The notes beneath the pieces are model-generated. The model did no database searches and was not told the DNA's origin. It worked only from the letters and a program-made list of their open reading frames with translations. A DNA stretch of 18,251 nucleotides, taken from CAYGDT01 sp964348745 (GTDB lineage: Bacteria > Patescibacteriota > Gracilibacteria > Peribacterales > Peribacteraceae). Within the stretch, counting starts at the first letter, position 1. The number at the start of each line of letters is the position of its first letter. Positions 13,694-18,251 of this stretch are shown in pieces. The DNA is taken from NCBI GenBank assembly GCA_964348745.1, contig CAYGDT010000021.1, forward strand, positions 1 through 18,251. The letters run 5' to 3'. A program made the position numbers and the translations under genes.

Positions 13694-16474
13694 TTAGGGA
13701 ATGAGAAAGAACGTAATACCCGCATCGGGATCGTTGACGAGAATCTGCAGACCGGCATCGGGACTATTGAGGAAATCTACGAGGGCCTGCACCTTCGTAT
13801 GCAACGAGCCGTTTTGATCCCGCTCGATTGTCGCAGTATTCGTATCGAAAACAATGCTATTAAACCCCAACGCCCTCAGGCGTGCGACTGTTATCTTCGG
13901 ATCATGTTCCTGATTGAGACAGTTGAATGTGTCGAGCTGATGGTCGGTCATGCCGATGACTTCCAGATTCTTCGGAACAAAATACGGAATGAAGGTACCG
14001 ATCCTATACAGGAACGGACGATCCGTCATCGTCCTGTGACGCTCCATAACAATATCCGTAATATCGTCATACCATGGAATCGTGCGCTCACGGAGCGTTG
14101 TTGCTCCGATCTTGCCGATGGAATATTCATACATGTTCTTCTGTGTTTCGTACTGCCAGAAACGCATGCCGAGTGCGATCAGTATCGAGCAAGCGACGAG
14201 GAGCCCCGCGAGCCACCGACTCGGAACATCCGGCGCCTTGGAAACGAGTGCCTCCAAACAAAGAACAAGGCCGAGGAATACCCCTATGCCGTACCAAGGA
14301 ACTCCGTTCGCCACAAACACCCACTGAACAAGAATGAACAGTGTCGCAGCCCATATCCACCGAAGCCACGCGCTGTCTTTGCGCCAGAAAAATGGCAGCA
14401 GCAGAAGCAGCGGGAACAGCAGGAGCCCCGGCTGTGTCGTCACGTAGTATCCCGCATGATCAATATTCATGACAGAACGCCATGGCAGCGTGAGGTAGTG
14501 CTTCCATCCCCGAAGGTTGCCCCAGTAACGATCCAGCTCCTCTTTGCCGGATGTCGCGCGGCAGCCGGGATCTTTTGGATTCACAGCCAATTCGGGAGGC
14601 AGGGAATACGCAGCACGTTTGTATCCACCAAAGATATCAACATAGGGCGTTATGGTATTCGGCGCACTGAGCGTCATGCCCGGGATGATGTGCCCTGATT
14701 CAATCGTATTGTGCTCAATCCACGGAAAGACGGCAGCAGCGAATCCTGCAAGAAATACCGCGCACCCGAGTACGGCTACAATAGCTTTGTCGCGGTATCG
14801 AAACATTGCAAACGCTATGAGCAAAGCGCCGAGTATGGCAAACGACAGCGTAGAAAAAACGTGGGCAAGCGCACCGTAATCGTACTGCAACCGATCCATG
14901 AGAACGGAGAATTCGATCACGTCTCTCTGGAGCAAAAGGGCGCCGACAAGCATGACCGCTCCTACGAATGCACTCCAATGAAGCAGCACACCTGCGATCA
15001 TTGCTCCGATCGCCAAAAACACCATGATGGCCGTGATTTTCATGGAAAATGCCAAGCCGGCAAACAAGCCTCCGAGAAAGATCCACAGTAGCAATACACG
15101 TTTATTTTCACGCTTCTGAAGCACGCCGATAAAAACGCAGAATGTGGCGAGCGCCCCCATGGTAAACACCGCATTGTCGATCTTCATGTCCGCGAAAGAA
15201 AAATGACCGACAAGAGGCAACGTGTAATACAGGAGTGCGGCGAGCATGCCGCGCCCCTTGCCGAGGAACGCACGTCCGAACGCCCAGACCGCAAAAATCG
15301 CAAGAACGCCGGCCATCCAGTTGATCATGAGTGAACTGGTTGCTCCGAAGATGCTGTCGTATCCAAAGAGCAGAAACCCGAGCGACGTGAGATACTCCCA
15401 CTGAAACGACTGCATCGAAAAAATAAAGCTGCCGTAACTTACAAGCAACCGCGGACGGTTTAAGTAGCTCCCGAGATCATCCCATCCGATCGGAAACGGT
15501 CGCACGACAGTCAGATAATTTAAAGCGAGATAACTGAGCAGGAGCCATGCAATGAGCACCGGAACGCTGTACCACGAAAATGTAACATTGAATCGCGCTG
15601 CAATGAGTTTCTCCAGCCAATACGAGGAATCGCGAAAGAAAACAAGCGGAACCAGTACGGCAAGTGCCCAACCGAAGAGCGAAACATAGATACCAAGCAC
15701 GGCACCCAACCAGAGCAAGGCAATCAGTCCACCCGCACCGACTCCGGCGGAGAACACCAATTCGGTCAACGAGTCTTCGATAGTCAGACGCAGTGCGCGA
15801 CGTAATAGAAAACGACCAAGTATAAGAAGTTCGAATGCCAAAATAAGTACAACCGCAAGCGGTGGAAGCACGCGCGTGAAGAATGTGGCTTGTAAGCACA
15901 AAATTTTAATATTGCTTGCCTCAGCAACGTTGCCAAACGTTCCAATATGATCCAGACATCCTCGATCTTGGAGCTCGATGTAGTTGTCTTTCAGTGCGTT
16001 GAGAGCCTGTTCGCCTACTCCCTTATATACCTGCGGATTCGGCTCGATGATCGTACGAAAGGGAATGCCGTCGATCGACGTCATGGTGAGACACGTAAAG
16101 ATCAACCAAAGGCTGCCGATAAAACACAGAATGATCTTCCATGGCGTGATCGCAATCGTGATCACCTTCCGCCTGGTGGAAATCGCATGCCAGATGACCG
16201 CGATCGCGTAGACAATGGCGCAGATGAGTGCGTACCAGATGAGAAATGGTATGCGACCAAGCGTATGGAAAATAAATGGGAAGAAACTGTAGATCCCTCT
16301 GCAGAGGAACGCCGATTGGTCACAATAGGACCCGAGGGAATCTTGTGTTTCCTGCGACAGCAGCACCGCCCCGTGGACGGGAACACCGAGATAGATAAGT
16401 ACCGTCCACGCACCCCAAAGAGCAAGAGCGATAAAGAACGCGACCGAAAGCGCCTGCAGAGACCGTACACGCAT
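13694..16474 (-). CDS. Large polytopic GT-C-type glycosyltransferase (PMT/ArnT-like), 926 aa
   Basis: An integral membrane protein with roughly 18-20 predicted helices. Helices from about 300 on follow the GT39/ArnT/PMT layout: a first extracytoplasmic loop with the acidic motif PIGWDDLGSYLNRP (328-341, candidate catalytic D332/D333), an EYLTSLGFLLFGYDSIFG loop (360-377) and FADMKIDNAVF (427-437). Such enzymes take the sugar from a polyprenyl-phosphate carrier and move it to an acceptor outside the membrane. Residues 771-926 form a soluble C-terminal domain. Unusually, about 300 residues with several helices (8-30, 62-96, 109-131, 198-222, 241-281) precede the acidic motif, which normally sits after the first helix. 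It is the first gene of the minus operon and diverges from sufS with 82 bp between starts. Exact family is uncertain. Confidence 0.8.
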   Translation of the reverse strand: MRVRSLQALSVAFFIALALWGAWTVLIYLGVPVHGAVLLSQETQDSLGSYCDQSAFLCRGIYSFFPFIFHTLGRIPFLIWYALICAIVYAIAVIWHAISTRRKVITIAITPWKIILCFIGSLWLIFTCLTMTSIDGIPFRTIIEPNPQVYKGVGEQALNALKDNYIELQDRGCLDHIGTFGNVAEASNIKILCLQATFFTRVLPPLAVVLILAFELLILGRFLLRRALRLTIEDSLTELVFSAGVGAGGLIALLWLGAVLGIYVSLFGWALAVLVPLVFFRDSSYWLEKLIAARFNVTFSWYSVPVLIAWLLLSYLALNYLTVVRPFPIGWDDLGSYLNRPRLLVSYGSFIFSMQSFQWEYLTSLGFLLFGYDSIFGATSSLMINWMAGVLAIFAVWAFGRAFLGKGRGMLAALLYYTLPLVGHFSFADMKIDNAVFTMGALATFCVFIGVLQKRENKRVLLLWIFLGGLFAGLAFSMKITAIMVFLAIGAMIAGVLLHWSAFVGAVMLVGALLLQRDVIEFSVLMDRLQYDYGALAHVFSTLSFAILGALLIAFAMFRYRDKAIVAVLGCAVFLAGFAAAVFPWIEHNTIESGHIIPGMTLSAPNTITPYVDIFGGYKRAAYSLPPELAVNPKDPGCRATSGKEELDRYWGNLRGWKHYLTLPWRSVMNIDHAGYYVTTQPGLLLFPLLLLLPFFWRKDSAWLRWIWAATLFILVQWVFVANGVPWYGIGVFLGLVLCLEALVSKAPDVPSRWLAGLLVACSILIALGMRFWQYETQKNMYEYSIGKIGATTLRERTIPWYDDITDIVMERHRTMTDRPFLYRIGTFIPYFVPKNLEVIGMTDHQLDTFNCLNQEHDPKITVARLRALGFNSIVFDTNTATIERDQNGSLHTKVQALVDFLNSPDAGLQILVNDPDAGITFFLIP

Positions 16475-16556
16475 GCAGACAGCCTAACGGAGAAATGAGG
16501 CCTGTGCGAGGGGAATTGAAGTAAAAGCTGATGTAGTATTGGCTCATCTGTTCTCT

Positions 16557-17813
16557 ATGACGTTTAATCCCGCAGCAATTCGTCGGCAATTCCCGCTACT
16601 GACTTCCGGATCATTCGCCTACCTTGATAGCGCTGCAAGTGCACAGAAACCGCAAGCGGTTCTCGATGCAATGGATCGTTTTTATCGGGAGGATAACGCC
16701 AATGTGCATCGGGGCATGCATGTGCTTGCTGAGCAGGCAACGACCGCCTACGAAGATGCACGAAGCACGGTTTCACGGTTTATCGGTGCGGATGCCCACG
16801 AAATAATTTTTACCAAAAACTGCACCGAGGCGATCAATCTGGTCGCCGGAAGTTGGGGAAAAGCAAACCTGAAAACCGGCGACAGTGTCGCGCTTTCGAT
16901 ACTGGAACACCACAGTAATATCGTCCCGTGGTTGCAACGCAAAGAAGAGAGCGGCGTCGAAGTGCTGTGGTTTGATATCCACGACGACGGCACCGTGAAC
17001 ATGGAAGAACTTCGCAGCCTGCTCGCGCGCGGCCACGTGAAGCTTGTGGCGATCACGGGCTTAAGCAACGTACTTGGCACAAAACCGTCACTGCAGGAGA
17101 TGATTGCATTGGCGCACGCGGCAGGAGCAAAGGTACTGGTGGACGCAGCCCAACTCATTGCGCATGAGCGCATCGATGTGCGTGCGCTCGACTGCGATTT
17201 TCTCGCGTTCTCCGGACATAAGCTCTACGGACCGACCGGCATCGGGGTGCTCTACGGAAAGCAGCAACTACTCAATGACATGCCGCCATTTCTCGGCGGA
17301 GGCATGATGATCGGCACGGTACACAAGGATCGATTCACCTGCGCGCAGCCGCCCGCGAAATTCGAAGCAGGAACACCCCCGATTGCTGAGGCAGTCGGCC
17401 TCGCTGCTGCCATCGACTGGCTTTCGCAGTTTGATTGGGAGGAGATCAGTCGCCACGAAGCATCATTGATGCATCATGCTATCGACGAACTGACGACGAT
17501 CGAAGGACTGCGTATTCTTGCCTACCTGCCTGCCGGTCAGGCAGGTCCTCTATCCACTATCCACTATCCACTACGCTCCGGCTGTCTCAGCTTTACCATC
17601 GAAGGTATCCACCCGCACGATCTCACCGACATTATTGGTACGCAGGGCATTTGCCTGCGCGCGGGACACCACTGCACGCAGCCGTTGCATAAACGTCTCG
17701 GCGTTGGTGCGAGCACGCGGCTCTCTGTCGGCATCTACAATATGGATGAAGATATCGACCGCACCGTTGAAGCGATACGAAAAGCTCAACGCACCCTCAG
17801 ACCTCATCTCTAA
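16557..17813 (+). CDS. sufS: Cysteine desulfurase SufS
   Basis: A PLP enzyme that takes sulfur from cysteine as a persulfide for Fe-S cluster assembly. The class V aminotransferase fold is clear: EHHSN (118-122, His119 stacks on PLP), DAAQ (D196), SGHK with PLP-binding K222, and the active-site cysteine C373 in RAGHHCTQP (368-376), typical of the SufS group. Length is 418 aa from the ATG at 16557; a TTG at 16539 in the same frame is less likely, as MTFNPAAIRRQFPLL matches the usual SufS start. Residues about 322-340 (AYLPAGQAG then PLSTIHYPLR) are an insertion encoded by a palindrome and a heptad tract, placed just before the conserved CLSFTIEGIHPHDL strand. The next gene, sufU, follows by 35 nt. 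No sufBCD is present in the window. Confidence 0.95.
   Translation: MTFNPAAIRRQFPLLTSGSFAYLDSAASAQKPQAVLDAMDRFYREDNANVHRGMHVLAEQATTAYEDARSTVSRFIGADAHEIIFTKNCTEAINLVAGSWGKANLKTGDSVALSILEHHSNIVPWLQRKEESGVEVLWFDIHDDGTVNMEELRSLLARGHVKLVAITGLSNVLGTKPSLQEMIALAHAAGAKVLVDAAQLIAHERIDVRALDCDFLAFSGHKLYGPTGIGVLYGKQQLLNDMPPFLGGGMMIGTVHKDRFTCAQPPAKFEAGTPPIAEAVGLAAAIDWLSQFDWEEISRHEASLMHHAIDELTTIEGLRILAYLPAGQAGPLSTIHYPLRSGCLSFTIEGIHPHDLTDIIGTQGICLRAGHHCTQPLHKRLGVGASTRLSVGIYNMDEDIDRTVEAIRKAQRTLRPHL
17524..17546. repeat. Palindromic repeat inside sufS encoding LPAGQAG
   Basis: ACCTGCCTG-ccggt-CAGGCAGGT: perfect 9-bp arms with a 5-nt centre. The plus strand reads YLPAGQAG in frame. Peptides of the LPAGRQAG / LPAGQAG type recur across CPR proteins through such palindromes, to my knowledge; the sequence shows only this copy. 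Confidence 0.85.
17550..17573. repeat. Heptad repeat inside sufS (3 units plus)
   Basis: Three exact copies of ctatcca followed by cta, 3 nt after the palindrome. It reads LSTIHYPL in frame and completes the SufS insertion. Confidence 0.85.
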
Positions 17814-17835
17814 TATTCTAATATTCAAATATTCC
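17812..17835. repeat. 8-bp tandem repeat between sufS and sufU (3 units)
   Basis: aatattct, aatattca, aatattcc, overlapping the last bases of the sufS stop codon and filling most of the 35-bp gap before sufU. Eight-bp units would shift the frame in a gene, and this one is outside coding sequence. Confidence 0.8.
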
Positions 17836-17848
17836 AATCCCTCCACTC

Positions 17849-18251
17849 GTGGATCTCTACGCCGATAACATTCTCGAGCACTACCGCGACCCGCGCAATA
17901 AACGTGGAGATTCATCTCCTGACGGGAAGGGATCTGAGGGAGGGGCGGTCATTACCCATGAGGAAGAAAATCCCGCCTGCGGCGATCAACTTACAGTCCA
18001 TGTGTGGATCGAAGAAGACAGCATCAAAAAAATCGAGTGGGAGGGAACAGGCTGTGCCATTTCGCAGGCGGCGATGTCGATGCTTTCCGAAGAGATTTCC
18101 GGCATGCAAACCGATGCGGTACTCGCTCTGAGTAAAGACGATGTCTATGTATTGCTCGGCGTGCCCGTTGGTCCGCGAAGGTTGAAGTGCGCATTGCTCG
18201 GGTTACATACGCTCAAGAATGCCATGCGAATGCTGAAAGGAGAAAGTACGC
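17849..18251 (+). CDS. sufU: Fe-S cluster scaffold / sulfur acceptor SufU (partial at right edge)
   Basis: The zinc-dependent partner that accepts sulfur from SufS, or a U-type scaffold, in Fe-S cluster assembly. From the GTG at 17849 the product begins (M)DLYADNILEHYRDPRNK, the classic SufU/IscU start. The three conserved cysteines are present: C44 in NPACGD (with D46), C69 in GTGCAIS and C114 in RRLKCALLG. The 18-21 residue stretch between the C69 and C114 motifs seen in Bacillus-type SufU is plausible here, which favours SufU over IscU, as does the adjacent sufS. The frame is open for 134 codons to the last base; the C-terminus lies outside. A GTG start with no Shine-Dalgarno is chosen because no ATG precedes the conserved DLY motif. 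Confidence 0.93.
   Translation, partial: MDLYADNILEHYRDPRNKRGDSSPDGKGSEGGAVITHEEENPACGDQLTVHVWIEEDSIKKIEWEGTGCAISQAAMSMLSEEISGMQTDAVLALSKDDVYVLLGVPVGPRRLKCALLGLHTLKNAMRMLKGEST

Noticed and set aside
13082..14698. A 538-codon open frame on the plus strand opposite the GT2 and GT-C genes
   Set aside because: It lies antisense across two well-supported genes and their junction, with low-complexity, Arg/His/Gln-heavy translation and no domain; it is a shadow of the minus-strand codon pattern.
10351..16474. Split of the minus operon by frameshifts or pseudogenes
   Set aside because: All five genes have full-length frames with family motifs; the repeats do not break the frames.
16475..16556. Promoters for sufS and the GT-C operon
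   Set aside because: TTGAAG at 16516 has no -10 box at a normal distance, and the minus strand shows no acceptable pair, so no call is made.

Overview
The window reads as a chromosomal segment of an uncultivated bacterium, most likely of the Candidate Phyla Radiation (Patescibacteria; Peribacteria/Peregrinibacteria- or Parcubacteria-like). The grounds are indirect. Genes are tightly packed and Shine-Dalgarno sites are almost absent. There is a cell-envelope glycosyltransferase cluster of the GT2 + DUF2304 + GT-C type. Palindromes of the 'LPAGQAG' kind and short tandem repeats sit in frame inside conserved genes, which I associate with CPR genomes. TAA, TAG and TGA all end reading frames here, so the UGA-glycine code of Gracilibacteria/SR1 is not in use. 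No rRNA, tRNA or CRISPR is visible, and no gene-free stretch exceeds 300 bases.

Layout: (1) 1-538, minus: the N-terminal part of a GT4 glycosyltransferase with two in-frame repeat tracts, running off the left edge. (2) 539-7763: an island of unrecognised genes. Gene B (680-2158, +) faces a two-gene minus operon made of a 925-aa SF2 helicase-like ATPase (D, 7409-4632) followed by a 771-aa HTH-containing protein (C, 4611-2296). A 55-aa ORF (E, 7596-7763, +) diverges from the operon. Gene B with its promoter is bracketed by 17-bp direct repeats. (3) 7852-10354: divergent rmlB (-) and rmlA (+) for dTDP-4-keto-6-deoxyglucose synthesis share a 92-bp promoter region with a perfect 32-bp palindrome; a 170-aa unknown gene follows rmlA. 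(4) 16474-10351, minus: a five-gene envelope-glycan operon of GT-C membrane glycosyltransferase, GT2 polyprenyl-phosphate glycosyltransferase, DUF2304 membrane protein and two GT4 glycosyltransferases. (5) 16557-18251, +: sufS and partial sufU, the cysteine desulfurase and scaffold/sulfurtransferase for Fe-S cluster assembly.

Function: regions 1, 3 and 4 together make and transfer activated sugars to a lipid-linked or surface glycan. Region 2 interrupts that theme and is the best candidate for an undescribed system (helicase plus two unknown large proteins), possibly mobile or defence-like; no function can be proved from the sequence. The second notable layer is repeat invasion: at least eight tracts of 7-, 8- or 9-bp units and two hairpin elements lie in or next to genes. 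Those inside genes keep the frame open and mostly fall in linkers or tails.

Three transcription starts (B, D, rmlA) have a good -35/-10 pair ending only 7-14 nt before the ATG, pointing to leaderless or near-leaderless mRNAs.
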